Shown here one piece after another: positions 8,815 through 16,295 of a stretch of 64,000 nt of DNA. The stretch is taken from positions 3,595,564 through 3,659,563 of the forward strand of contig NZ_CP093302.1 of assembly GCF_024362765.1 (NCBI RefSeq), given 5' to 3'. Positions within the stretch are counted from its first letter, which is position 1, and each line of letters opens with the position of its first letter. Position numbers and translations under genes: made by a program. The notes beneath the pieces were generated by a model. That model saw only the letters and a list, made by a program, of their open reading frames with translations. It had not been told where the DNA came from and made no database searches. The stretch comes from Alkalihalobacillus sp. LMS6. GTDB taxonomy: Bacteria > Bacillota > Bacilli > Bacillales > Bacillaceae_D.

Positions 8815-9146
8815 GCTTCATCCACCCTTTCTACCTTCTTATCAGCAGTCACAAGCTTCAGCCCAAGCACACCTGCGAGTAATAAGACAATAAAAAAGAG
8901 CATCCATATATTAAACGGCGCATTAAATAGCACAATATCAACAAATACAGTTCCAACAGTACCTAACGCGACAAAAATTGCGTATACTGTACTCGTTGGC
9001 AACACAGTAGCAGCACGAACGAGTAAAGTAAAACTAATAACAATTCCAATGGCAGTTAGGGTCCATTCAAAGGGTGAACTCGCATATTTTAAACCAGTTG
9101 CCCAGCCAACTTCAAAGACACCTGCTATAATAACTAAAATCCACAT
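8811..9146 (-). CDS. ykkC: Small multidrug resistance (SMR) subunit, YkkC-like
   Basis: It is a four-helix SMR protein with the essential Glu in GVFEVGWATGLKYA and a TM3 signature STVYAIFVALGTVGTVF. It ends in a charged tail (TADKKVERVDEA), as YkkC does. I chose the ATG at 9146, giving MWILVIIAG and 111 residues. An in-frame GTG three codons upstream lies only 3 bases from AGAGGTG, so it is a poorer fit, though it remains possible. It is the first gene of the exporter operon. A perfect palindrome lies 33-52 bases upstream. Confidence 0.88.
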   Translation of the reverse strand: MWILVIIAGVFEVGWATGLKYASSPFEWTLTAIGIVISFTLLVRAATVLPTSTVYAIFVALGTVGTVFVDIVLFNAPFNIWMLFFIVLLLAGVLGLKLVTADKKVERVDEA

Positions 9147-9178
9147 AGATCTCACGCACCTCTTATAAAAAATAAAAT

Positions 9179-9198
9179 ACTAACTAACGGTAGTTAGT
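9179..9198. promoter_or_regulatory. Palindromic operator, probable binding site of the divergent TetR regulator
   Basis: ACTAACTA-ACGG-TAGTTAGT is a perfect 8+4+8 inverted repeat in the 101-base gap between the exporter pair and the tetR-type gene. TetR-family repressors typically bind such sites between divergent genes, controlling both. No other palindrome of this quality is in the gap. Confidence 0.75.
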
Positions 9199-9247
9199 AT
9201 AGCACCAATTTTTAACTATGACAATGACTTTTTGAAAGGATGGAATA

Positions 9248-9832
9248 ATGAGCACAAAAGAACGAATTATTGATGCGGCTTTGCATGCATTTTCAAAGCA
9301 TGGTTTTGAAGGAACGACGTTGGCCCAAATTGCAAAAAACGTAGGCATTCAAAAACCGTCCATGTACAATCATTTTAAAAGTAAAAATGAACTCTATTTA
9401 CTCATCTCCGAGCGTATTACGAATCAGTTGGTTATGAAAATCCAAACGACTGCAAATCATTATGAGGAGACAGACGTGGAGACAAGGCTTTATGCCGTCC
9501 TTAAACATAGCTGTGACTTTATTATTCACGAACAAGAAGGTGTCATGTACAAACGTTTTATGCTTTTTCCTCCAGCCGAGCTCAGATCGAACGTACGAGA
9601 GATTGTTCAAGCAGGAGATCAAAAAATCAATCAGGTTCTTCACCAACTTTTTCAACAAGGCTTAGCTGAAGAGCGACTGCGAAATATCCCTGAACAGATG
9701 TTTCATTCCGCTTATTATTGTTTATTAGATGGCTTATTTACCGAAAGCTTCATTTATGATGACTCTGACTTTCAACGCCGATTCAAAGAAGCCTGGACCG
9801 TTTTCTGGTACGGGATTTCAAAAGAATGTTAA
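9248..9832 (+). CDS. TetR/AcrR family transcriptional regulator
   Basis: The protein has 194 residues. The N-terminal TetR helix-turn-helix is ALHAFSKHGFEGTTLAQIAK followed by NVGIQKPSMYNHFKSKNELY. The remaining helical domain would hold the ligand pocket and dimer interface. AAAGGA lies 8 bases from the ATG. It is divergent from the SMR pair with a shared palindrome. I infer that it represses the exporters until an export substrate binds. In B. subtilis ykkCD is instead controlled by a guanidine riboswitch, and the gap here is too short to hold one. Confidence 0.9.
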   Translation: MSTKERIIDAALHAFSKHGFEGTTLAQIAKNVGIQKPSMYNHFKSKNELYLLISERITNQLVMKIQTTANHYEETDVETRLYAVLKHSCDFIIHEQEGVMYKRFMLFPPAELRSNVREIVQAGDQKINQVLHQLFQQGLAEERLRNIPEQMFHSAYYCLLDGLFTESFIYDDSDFQRRFKEAWTVFWYGISKEC

Positions 9833-9920
9833 CAATCCTTTCATTTTTTTAGGTTTGAGGGTAGCACCCTATGGGAATTCATACACACAATACTGAATTT
9901 CTATTAGAGGAGAGATCATC

Positions 9921-10568
9921 ATGAATGTACTCGTAATTGGTGCAAATGGACAAGTAGGAAAGCATGTTGTCAAGCAATTAAAGGAAAGTGAACATACGTC
10001 AATCGCAATGGTTCGTAAAGAAGAGCAAGTCGCGACAATGAACGATTTAGGAGCAGGTGAAGTGGTTATTGCTGATTTAGAAGATGATTTCAGTCATGCC
10101 TTTAAACAAGCTGATGCTGTCATTTTTGCAGCCGGCTCAGGTGGTTCTACTGGAGCTGACAAAACGTTGGTTATTGATTTATGGGGTGCCATCAAGTCGT
10201 TTCAATATGCCGAAAAAGCATCGATCAACCATTTTGTTCAACTAAGTTCTATTGGTGCCGGCGACCCAGACGGCCAACCTGACAAAATTAAGCATTATAT
10301 GGTGGCGAAAGCCGTATCTGATCAGATGCTTATGTCTACATCTTTATCTTATAGCATCGTCCGCCCAGGTCCGTTAACGAATGAAGAGGCTACTGGGAAA
10401 ATTAAAGTGGCTGATGCATTTAATAATGTTGGTGAAGATTCCATTACACGTGCAGATGTCGCTACTGCGCTCATTGATTCTCTCACGAACAAAGCAACAC
10501 ACGGAAAAGCATTTGAAATTCTCGCTGGTGAAGAAGAGATTTCAAACGCCCTTTCCTCTCTTAAGTAA
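9921..10568 (+). CDS. yhfK: NAD(P)-binding Rossmann-fold oxidoreductase, YhfK-like atypical SDR
   Basis: The 215-residue protein begins with the dinucleotide-binding motif VLVIGANGQVGKHVV. It retains AAGSGGSTGADKT, HFVQLSSIGAG and the YSIVRPGPLTNE segment typical of the NmrA/SDR-a5-like group that includes B. subtilis YhfK. No classic Tyr-x3-Lys catalytic pair is obvious: a Tyr in KIKHYMVAK is followed by AK three residues later and may serve. The function is unknown; such proteins are often called NAD-dependent epimerases or sugar nucleotide modifiers. GAGGAGAG lies ahead of the ATG. It ends at a convergent terminator. Confidence 0.82.
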   Translation: MNVLVIGANGQVGKHVVKQLKESEHTSIAMVRKEEQVATMNDLGAGEVVIADLEDDFSHAFKQADAVIFAAGSGGSTGADKTLVIDLWGAIKSFQYAEKASINHFVQLSSIGAGDPDGQPDKIKHYMVAKAVSDQMLMSTSLSYSIVRPGPLTNEEATGKIKVADAFNNVGEDSITRADVATALIDSLTNKATHGKAFEILAGEEEISNALSSLK

Positions 10569-10580
10569 ACAGAACTAATA

Positions 10581-10611
10581 AAGACCTGCTAATGTGCATT
10601 AGCAGGTCTTT
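10581..10611. terminator. Terminator between yhfK and rodA
   Basis: AAGACCTGCTAATG pairs with CATTAGCAGGTCTT, a 12-14 bp stem in the 44-base convergent gap. The T run is short on both sides, so strength is uncertain. Confidence 0.65.
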
Positions 10612-10612
10612 G

Positions 10613-11830
10613 TTATCCTCGTACGCGTTCCATATTGGCTGCCTCTCTTGAGGTCTCAAACATATAGCTTTTTTGCCTCATCGCAATGTTTAGCACAACA
10701 CCAATCGCAATCAAGTTCGTCATGAGTGCACTTCCTCCATAACTTAAAAATGGAAGCGCAATTCCTGTAACAGGCATTAACCCGACCGTCATCGCGATAT
10801 TTTGAAAGATTTGAAACGTCAACATGCCAGCTATCCCTGCAATAATATACGTACCATATAAATCTTTAGATGCCATTGCCAGCACGACCATTCGATAAAT
10901 AAGTAGAAAGAATACACAAATGACAAAGGTTGAACCGATAAAGCCAAACTCCTCGCCAATTACTGCAAAAATAAAATCGGTATGCATTTCTGGTATAGCG
11001 GCATTCGCTGCTTGAACACTATTTAAGAACCCTACACCTGTTAATTGTCCAGATCCGATACCGATCGTTGCACCTAGTGTTTGCATCGCATAACTTGATG
11101 CATATTCTTCAGGGTAGAGCCAACCGTAAATTCGCTCAAGTTGGTGCGACTCTAAAATCTCCCAAGCAATAAGTAAATCGACATAGTTAAAAAAGAGATA
11201 GAAAATGAACGCCACAAAAACGGCCGCCATACCTGCCAAGGATAAAATCATTTTTAGTGACATATTTGAAACTAGAATTGCAACAGCCACAATAGACACA
11301 AGAACAAGAGCTGAACCGAGATCTGGCTGCTTTAAAACTAAGAAGATCGGCGGTAAACTTACTGCTACAATAAGACCTAATTTTATTAAATCAGCTCTTA
11401 GCCCTTGTTCAGGATAGCGCCGGTTCAAATAGAAAACAAGATGTGCTAACGTAAGCACTAAAATAATCTTCATAATTTCCGAAGGTTGGTAAATGGCAGA
11501 TCCATTTATACCAATCCACCTTGTTGCATTATTAACTGTTACACCAAAAAATTCTACAATTAAAAGTAAGATCATACCAAACGCATAAAGTGGAATTGTT
11601 AAATATTTAAAATATTCGTAATCAATCATCATGATGATTACAATTAAAATAGCTCCGATTGCCATCCAACGCGCTTGTGACAAAACAAAGACATGGCGAT
11701 AGGCTTCATCTGAAACATATTGAGCTGTTGTCCCCGCATAGATGGCCATGGCGCTTATACATAAAAGCAAAAACACTAGGAAGAGTAACGTATAATCAAT
11801 TCGGTCACGCCAATGCTTATCCCGTTCCAT
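10613..11830 (-). CDS. rodA: SEDS-family peptidoglycan polymerase RodA
   Basis: The 405-residue protein is an integral membrane SEDS protein with about ten helices. It carries RWIGINGSAIYQPSEIMKI, the conserved KQPDLGSALV, and the C-terminal FLSYGGSALMTN. RodA polymerises glycan strands during elongation with a class B PBP partner and MreB-like filaments (Mbl is encoded further along). It is monocistronic here, convergent with yhfK and divergent from galE. Sequence alone separates RodA from FtsW and SpoVE only moderately; the absence of a division cluster supports RodA. Confidence 0.87.
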   Translation of the reverse strand: MERDKHWRDRIDYTLLFLVFLLLCISAMAIYAGTTAQYVSDEAYRHVFVLSQARWMAIGAILIVIIMMIDYEYFKYLTIPLYAFGMILLLIVEFFGVTVNNATRWIGINGSAIYQPSEIMKIILVLTLAHLVFYLNRRYPEQGLRADLIKLGLIVAVSLPPIFLVLKQPDLGSALVLVSIVAVAILVSNMSLKMILSLAGMAAVFVAFIFYLFFNYVDLLIAWEILESHQLERIYGWLYPEEYASSYAMQTLGATIGIGSGQLTGVGFLNSVQAANAAIPEMHTDFIFAVIGEEFGFIGSTFVICVFFLLIYRMVVLAMASKDLYGTYIIAGIAGMLTFQIFQNIAMTVGLMPVTGIALPFLSYGGSALMTNLIAIGVVLNIAMRQKSYMFETSREAANMERVRG

Positions 11831-11906
11831 GATACCCCCCTTTTTTCCTTTTCACCCCTACTATCATACCATGTTTTTTGTCGCAACGTCGCGAATCACC
11901 TTGCAT

Positions 11907-11936
11907 TTTACTTTTCGCTTTTTTATTTGATATAAT
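11907..11936 (+). promoter_or_regulatory. Probable sigma-A promoter of galE
   Basis: A perfect -10 TATAAT at 11931-11936 has a TTTACT -35 candidate 18 bases upstream. It lies about 30 bases before the galE start. Confidence 0.55.
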
Positions 11937-11966
11937 CAATCTAACTTATTACAAAGGAGTTTTTTC

Positions 11967-12980
11967 ATGTCCATTCTTGTCACTGGAGGCGCTGGATACA
12001 TTGGAAGCCACGCATGTGTAGAGCTATTAAACGCTGGATTTGATGTGATCGTTGTTGATAATCTTGCGAACAGTCGTGAAGACACACTAAAAGAAGTTGA
12101 ATCGATTACAAATAAAAACCTAACACTTTATTCAGTAGATTTACTCGACCCAGAATCCTTACATAAGGTTTTTGAAAACCACACCATCGAAGCGGTCATT
12201 CATTTTGCAGGTTTAAAAGCAGTTGGTGAATCTGTTGAAAAACCACTCTATTATTACGAAACGAATTTACGTAGTACCATTAACTTATGTAAAGTAATGG
12301 AAGCGCACCATGTACACAAACTTGTATTTAGCTCTTCTGCTACTGTGTATGGGATTCCTGAACACGTCCCTGTCTTAGAAACGGCACCGATCCAAGCTAC
12401 AAATCCATACGGCCGTACGAAGATTATGATTGAAGACATCTTACGCGATGTTGCCGCAGCAAATGATAAATGGAGCATCTCACTATTGCGTTACTTTAAT
12501 CCGATCGGCGCTCATAAAAGTGGACGCATTGGGGAAGAGCCCAGCGGAATTCCAAATAACTTAATGCCGTATATTACTCAAGTTGCAGTCGGGATAAGAG
12601 ACGAGCTCTCCGTCTTCGGCGATGACTATCCTACAGAAGATGGCACATGCGTCCGTGATTATATTCACGTTGTTGATTTGGCATTAGGTCATTTAAAAGC
12701 ACTTGAGAAGCTGGATTCCTACTCAGGAACTCAAGCATACAACTTAGGAACTGGAAATGGATACAGCGTATTTCAAGTGATCTCAGCCTTTGAAGAAGCG
12801 TCAGGAAAAACCATTCCAAAAAAAGTTGCCCCACGTCGTGCTGGAGATGCTCCTGTCACGTATGCCGATGCAACAAAAGCCGAACAAGAATTAGGTTGGA
12901 AAGCGGAACGTGGCCTTCTAGAAATGTGCGAAGACTCGTGGCGCTGGCAATCTCACCGATCAAAACAAAACGCAAAATAA
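11967..12980 (+). CDS. galE: UDP-glucose 4-epimerase
   Basis: This 337-residue extended SDR interconverts UDP-glucose and UDP-galactose. The NAD motif is GGAGYIGSH at residues 7-15. The catalytic Ser/Thr region is SSSATVYG at about 122-129, and Tyr148-x3-Lys152 is in NPYGRTKIM. FNPIGAH and TEDGTCVRDYIHV are further epimerase signatures. Length is normal. It supplies sugar nucleotides for surface polysaccharide or teichoic acids, which fits the nearby kinase and LCP genes. AAAGGAG lies 7 bases from the ATG. No gal operon partners are adjacent. Confidence 0.95.
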   Translation: MSILVTGGAGYIGSHACVELLNAGFDVIVVDNLANSREDTLKEVESITNKNLTLYSVDLLDPESLHKVFENHTIEAVIHFAGLKAVGESVEKPLYYYETNLRSTINLCKVMEAHHVHKLVFSSSATVYGIPEHVPVLETAPIQATNPYGRTKIMIEDILRDVAAANDKWSISLLRYFNPIGAHKSGRIGEEPSGIPNNLMPYITQVAVGIRDELSVFGDDYPTEDGTCVRDYIHVVDLALGHLKALEKLDSYSGTQAYNLGTGNGYSVFQVISAFEEASGKTIPKKVAPRRAGDAPVTYADATKAEQELGWKAERGLLEMCEDSWRWQSHRSKQNAK

Positions 12981-12986
12981 AGCGAC

Positions 12987-13023
12987 AGGCTTCGGAGGCT
13001 ATAAGATGCTTCGAAGCTTTTTC
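12987..13023 (+). terminator. Probable terminator of galE
   Basis: AGGCTTCG pairs with CGAAGCTT across a long loop and is followed by TTTTCTTT, a few bases after the galE stop. The loop is longer than usual. Confidence 0.5.
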
Positions 13024-13134
13024 TTTGCATCCATGTATAGTGCCCCCTTTACCCGTTGACACTAGTCTTATTGTGTTAATTAGTAGACATTTTGGGTATA
13101 GATAAAAAAGATATAAAACGAAAGAGGGATGGAC

Positions 13135-13404
13135 ATGCAGATAAAGAAATCAGCCGAACAATACTGGATGGAATCGGATCAACAGGAAAAAATTGCTGAA
13201 CTTTCATTTACTGAGGATAAACAAACACTTACGATCACCCATACATTTGTAGAACCAGATCATCGAGAACAAGGGCTGGGCGCTAAATTAATTGCAGCAC
13301 TTGTGGATGACGCTCGAAAAAATAAGCAAAAAATTGATCCTGTCTGTCCTTATGCCGACGCACAGTTTGAACAACATCCTGAATACAAAGACGTCCTTCT
13401 CTAA
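13135..13404 (+). CDS. yjdJ: GNAT-like acetyltransferase, YjdJ family
   Basis: The protein is small, 89 residues from the ATG at 13135. That ATG sits 6 bases after GAGGG; another ATG two codons earlier overlaps the ribosome site. The acetyl-CoA-binding loop is visible in FVEPDHREQGLGAKLIAALVDD, followed by PVCPYADAQFEQHPEY. This matches the minimal GNAT-like YjdJ family, whose members are single-domain and of unknown substrate. It is monocistronic. Confidence 0.82.
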   Translation: MQIKKSAEQYWMESDQQEKIAELSFTEDKQTLTITHTFVEPDHREQGLGAKLIAALVDDARKNKQKIDPVCPYADAQFEQHPEYKDVLL

Positions 13405-13500
13405 GGTTGTACAAAATCTTTCATATTTTCGTCCTTGTTTTCATGTTAAGATAGGGAAAGATTTGCATGATTATAAATTTATTTACACGGAGGACTTTCG

Positions 13501-14775
13501 ATGAAGACGACCTTCACTATTTGCACTCGTTTGCGATTTGTGAGTGTTCTTTTTGGTGTCATGTTGCTTGCAGCATGCACAACACCCGAAAGTAGTCCTG
13601 CTCCTAGTAATCCCAATGATCCCGATAACCAATCAATTAGCGAAAACGACGAGAACGACGAAAGCGAAGAAGAGCAACACCGTCAAACAAACGAGGAGAA
13701 TGACGAAAGTGAATTATCTTTCTCTGTAGGAAACGATACCAAAATACTTTCTGCTGAAGTCATACAAGCCCCGTTTGATGCTATGTATACCGTACCCCAT
13801 GACATGGACATATCCACCAGTGATCAAGCAATAACGTTTACTGGTACTTCTACTTTGCCCTATGACTTACAGGTTACGGTGGGGACTGAACCTCTTCCTT
13901 CCGATATTGATTTAGCTAAACAGCGGGATTATACATCTTTATCTTTGCGCTCAAATGAAAACGAGCCAAATGACATCGACTTAGAACTTTTTCCGGAGCT
14001 GCCATTTGACTACTATTATTCAATCGAAACAGATAATGAAACGATCCATCGACTCGGTCTTTTTGATGAAGAAACGGACGAGATGTATCGCGCAACTTTA
14101 AATACACCAGAATTTGCAGCCACAGATCCAGATTCTTATCGTGCTGTTGTAAGCCTTTTTCACGCAATTGTGTCTTCAGCTAATGATGTAGATGAAGACC
14201 TTGTTGTTGATGAACGTGTTGCCTCTATGCCTCTTCTTGATAAACTACAGGATCGATCCGCTCACGATGTACAGGAAGAAACTGTTGATGAACATTCATC
14301 TGTCATGTCTATTCATTTTAAAGAAGAAGAGCACAGCTTTTTGGTTGAGTCGCACACTCTTTTTGATTCCATTACGATTTCTCTTCCACAAGGCTACGAG
14401 AAACGCGCTTTAGGTGAGAATTCGTATAGTTTTACAAACCGAGAGGATGATGAATTCAGTGCAATTACACTCATCGTCGGGTTAACGCACCCTGACATTC
14501 CTCTTGATCTGCATGTGAATGCTTTACGCTCATCAAATGAAGAATTACGAACAGAAGAATATCCGATGCTCGATGTTTTCGACTATGTGTTTGTAGAAGA
14601 AACCAATGAAACGGATACATTTCAGAGCGCTACGCTAATCAAAGAACGAGAAGATGATCGAATCTTTGAAGCATCAATTCGAACAACCGAGCCCTCTCTT
14701 GATGACCTTGCTTTTACGAAGCTCATGACTTCTTTATTAGATGTAACCGATAACGAGGAGGAGCCTGTTAAATAA
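13501..14775 (+). CDS. Acidic lipoprotein of unknown function
   Basis: This is a 424-residue protein I do not recognise. The signal peptide ends in the lipobox LLAAC (Cys about residue 26). An Asp/Glu/Asn/Ser-rich linker follows (about 30-75), then a soluble region of mixed beta character. Two halves look loosely alike: FDAMYTVPHDMDISTSD near 90 and FDSITISLPQGYEKRAL near 290 each precede a segment in which aromatic and acidic residues alternate. That suggests a duplicated domain but does not prove it. GGAGG lies 7 bases from the ATG. The protein would be anchored outside the cytoplasmic membrane. It is followed directly by a terminator. Confidence 0.75.
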   Translation: MKTTFTICTRLRFVSVLFGVMLLAACTTPESSPAPSNPNDPDNQSISENDENDESEEEQHRQTNEENDESELSFSVGNDTKILSAEVIQAPFDAMYTVPHDMDISTSDQAITFTGTSTLPYDLQVTVGTEPLPSDIDLAKQRDYTSLSLRSNENEPNDIDLELFPELPFDYYYSIETDNETIHRLGLFDEETDEMYRATLNTPEFAATDPDSYRAVVSLFHAIVSSANDVDEDLVVDERVASMPLLDKLQDRSAHDVQEETVDEHSSVMSIHFKEEEHSFLVESHTLFDSITISLPQGYEKRALGENSYSFTNREDDEFSAITLIVGLTHPDIPLDLHVNALRSSNEELRTEEYPMLDVFDYVFVEETNETDTFQSATLIKEREDDRIFEASIRTTEPSLDDLAFTKLMTSLLDVTDNEEEPVK

Positions 14776-14790
14776 CCAGGCTTCTTTTTT
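14762..14790 (+). terminator. Terminator overlapping the lipoprotein stop codon
   Basis: AGCCTG and CAGGCT form the stem, with the TAA stop in the loop, followed by TCTTTTTTAT. Confidence 0.7.
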
Positions 14791-16033
14791 ATTTGTAATG
14801 ACCTCCGATTTTTTTGCTTCGATCAAGAAATTGAGATGCTTGCGTTAACGAAGATGCGCGCTGAATGGAGACTTTTCCATATCGATCACGAATTTGATCC
14901 ATCACGTAACCGATTTGAGAAAGTCGATCGCGATTTTGATTGTCATCAAGCAAACTCATTTGCCAATTTTGATCGCTTTGAAGATTGGTGATCCCTACGC
15001 TTACACGCCGAACTGGAAAACCGTCCCAGTATCGCTCTAAAAGCTTATTGACACCGTTAAACACTTCCATTGTAATATTCGTTTCAATTGGCAACGTTAG
15101 CTGCCGATGGATGCTTCGCTTCTCAACGTGGGTCGCTCCATTTAACCCTAAACTAATCGTCGCCCCCATCTTTCCAGCGTGACGAGCTCGTGAACACACC
15201 TCTTCACATAATTCCAGTAGCACAACATGCAAATCTGCTTTTTTTACATAGTCACGAGGTAAGGTCATCCCGTTTCCAAATCCCTTTCTTCCCGCGTGAG
15301 CCGCACGAGTTACCGGTGAGTAATCAACACCATTTGCCGACATCCATACAACCTGACCATGCAAGCCAAACTTTTCTTTAATACGCGCACCTTCTGTTTG
15401 CGCGAGCTGACCAATGGTGCGAATGCCCATGCTTTTAAAGTGGAGCTCCATCTTTTTCCCGACTCCAAATAAATCACCGATAGGAAGCGGCCACATTTCC
15501 AACTCAATCATATCTTTCGCTAATGTATGAACACCGTTTTTATTCTTTTTCGCAAATAAGTCACAAGCCAGTTTAGCAAGGACTTTATTTTCTCCAATGC
15601 CTATTCGCGCTCGTAAACCCATTTCATGTTTGATCCGTTCTTGAATGGTGTGGGCAATCTTTTGAGGACTACCAAATAAACGCTGACTGCCGGTCACGTC
15701 CATAAATTGTTCATCAATTGAATAAGGTTCTACTAAGTCTGTATATTCACCGATCAGTTTAGAAATTCGAATCGATACATCTACGTATTTCTGCATTCGA
15801 GGTTTGACAACGACGACGTCCGCACATTTTTGCTGGGCCTCATACAATCGTTCTGCATTTTGAATGCCTTTCGCTTTAGCAAGAGGGCATGCCGCTAAAA
15901 TAACACCGCTTCGTCGATTCGGGTCTCCTGATACGACAAGAGGCCTCCCAGCATACTGTGGATTTTCCACATGTTCAACTGAAGCATAAAAAGACTCCAT
16001 ATCGATTAATAAAATCGCTTGTTCTTTCGTCAT
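14789..16033 (-). CDS. Y-family translesion DNA polymerase (DinB/UvrX type)
   Basis: The 414-residue enzyme bypasses DNA lesions. Catalytic acids are Asp11 in LLIDMESFYASVE and Asp107/Glu108 in PYSIDEQFMDVTG. A helix-hairpin-helix segment (DLFGVGKKMELHFKSMGIRTIGQL) and the little-finger domain follow. I placed the start at ATG 16033, where GGAGGTAG lies 8 bases upstream. A longer in-frame extension to 16315 has no homology and crosses two hairpins. Two LexA-like boxes overlap the promoter, so SOS control is likely. The C-terminus shows no clear beta-clamp motif of the QxxLF form, although QMSLLD (near residue 370) may serve. It resembles the second DinB-like polymerase of bacilli. Confidence 0.9.
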   Translation of the reverse strand: MTKEQAILLIDMESFYASVEHVENPQYAGRPLVVSGDPNRRSGVILAACPLAKAKGIQNAERLYEAQQKCADVVVVKPRMQKYVDVSIRISKLIGEYTDLVEPYSIDEQFMDVTGSQRLFGSPQKIAHTIQERIKHEMGLRARIGIGENKVLAKLACDLFAKKNKNGVHTLAKDMIELEMWPLPIGDLFGVGKKMELHFKSMGIRTIGQLAQTEGARIKEKFGLHGQVVWMSANGVDYSPVTRAAHAGRKGFGNGMTLPRDYVKKADLHVVLLELCEEVCSRARHAGKMGATISLGLNGATHVEKRSIHRQLTLPIETNITMEVFNGVNKLLERYWDGFPVRRVSVGITNLQSDQNWQMSLLDDNQNRDRLSQIGYVMDQIRDRYGKVSIQRASSLTQASQFLDRSKKIGGHYK

Positions 16034-16061
16034 TTGTCTACCTCCTCTCGTATAGTATACC

Positions 16062-16075
16062 CGAATATACGTTCC
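16062..16075. promoter_or_regulatory. LexA (DinR) box 1 of the Y-family polymerase gene
   Basis: CGAATATACGTTCC matches the Bacillus LexA consensus CGAACRNRYGTTYG at 11 of 13 defined positions. It lies 29-42 bases upstream of the ATG, just upstream of a possible -10 (TATACT on the minus strand at 16059-16054). Confidence 0.55.
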
Positions 16076-16091
16076 TAAACTAGCTAATATG

Positions 16092-16105
16092 CGCATATGT
16101 GTTCG
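16092..16105. promoter_or_regulatory. LexA (DinR) box 2 of the Y-family polymerase gene
   Basis: CGCATATGTGTTCG also matches the consensus at 11 of 13 positions, 16 bases beyond the first box. Paired boxes raise confidence in LexA control. Confidence 0.5.
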
Positions 16106-16146
16106 TTTATTTTTGGTATCGCCGCCGAATATTTCCAAAAAAAAAA

Positions 16147-16179
16147 GACAAGCCTCCTTTTTCATAAGTGAGACTTGTC
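16147..16179 (-). terminator. Hairpin with T tract between the wall hydrolase and polymerase genes
   Basis: On the minus strand GACAAGTCTC pairs with GAGGCTTGTC (one mismatch), followed by ten T residues. It lies about 100 bases beyond a first terminator at 16245-16276. It would insulate the polymerase gene from read-through. Confidence 0.7.
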
Positions 16180-16244
16180 CTTTGTCACGCATTTTCCCAA
16201 AATATATAAATTGATAACCAATAAATTGGTTTAAACAAGAAAAA

Positions 16245-16276
16245 GCGTGGTATAGATACATATATCCATACCACGC
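16245..16276 (-). terminator. Terminator of the NlpC/P60 gene
   Basis: GCGTGGTAT / ATACCACGC stem, followed on the minus strand by TTTTTCTTGTTT, about 20 bases after the stop codon. Confidence 0.8.
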
Positions 16277-16295
16277 CTTGTTATTAGTTCTACTC

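Noticed and set aside
9147-9247. Possible guanidine-I (ykkC) riboswitch ahead of the SMR pair
   Set aside because: The gap is about 100 bases and is occupied by a palindrome and divergent promoters; aptamer motifs are not visible.
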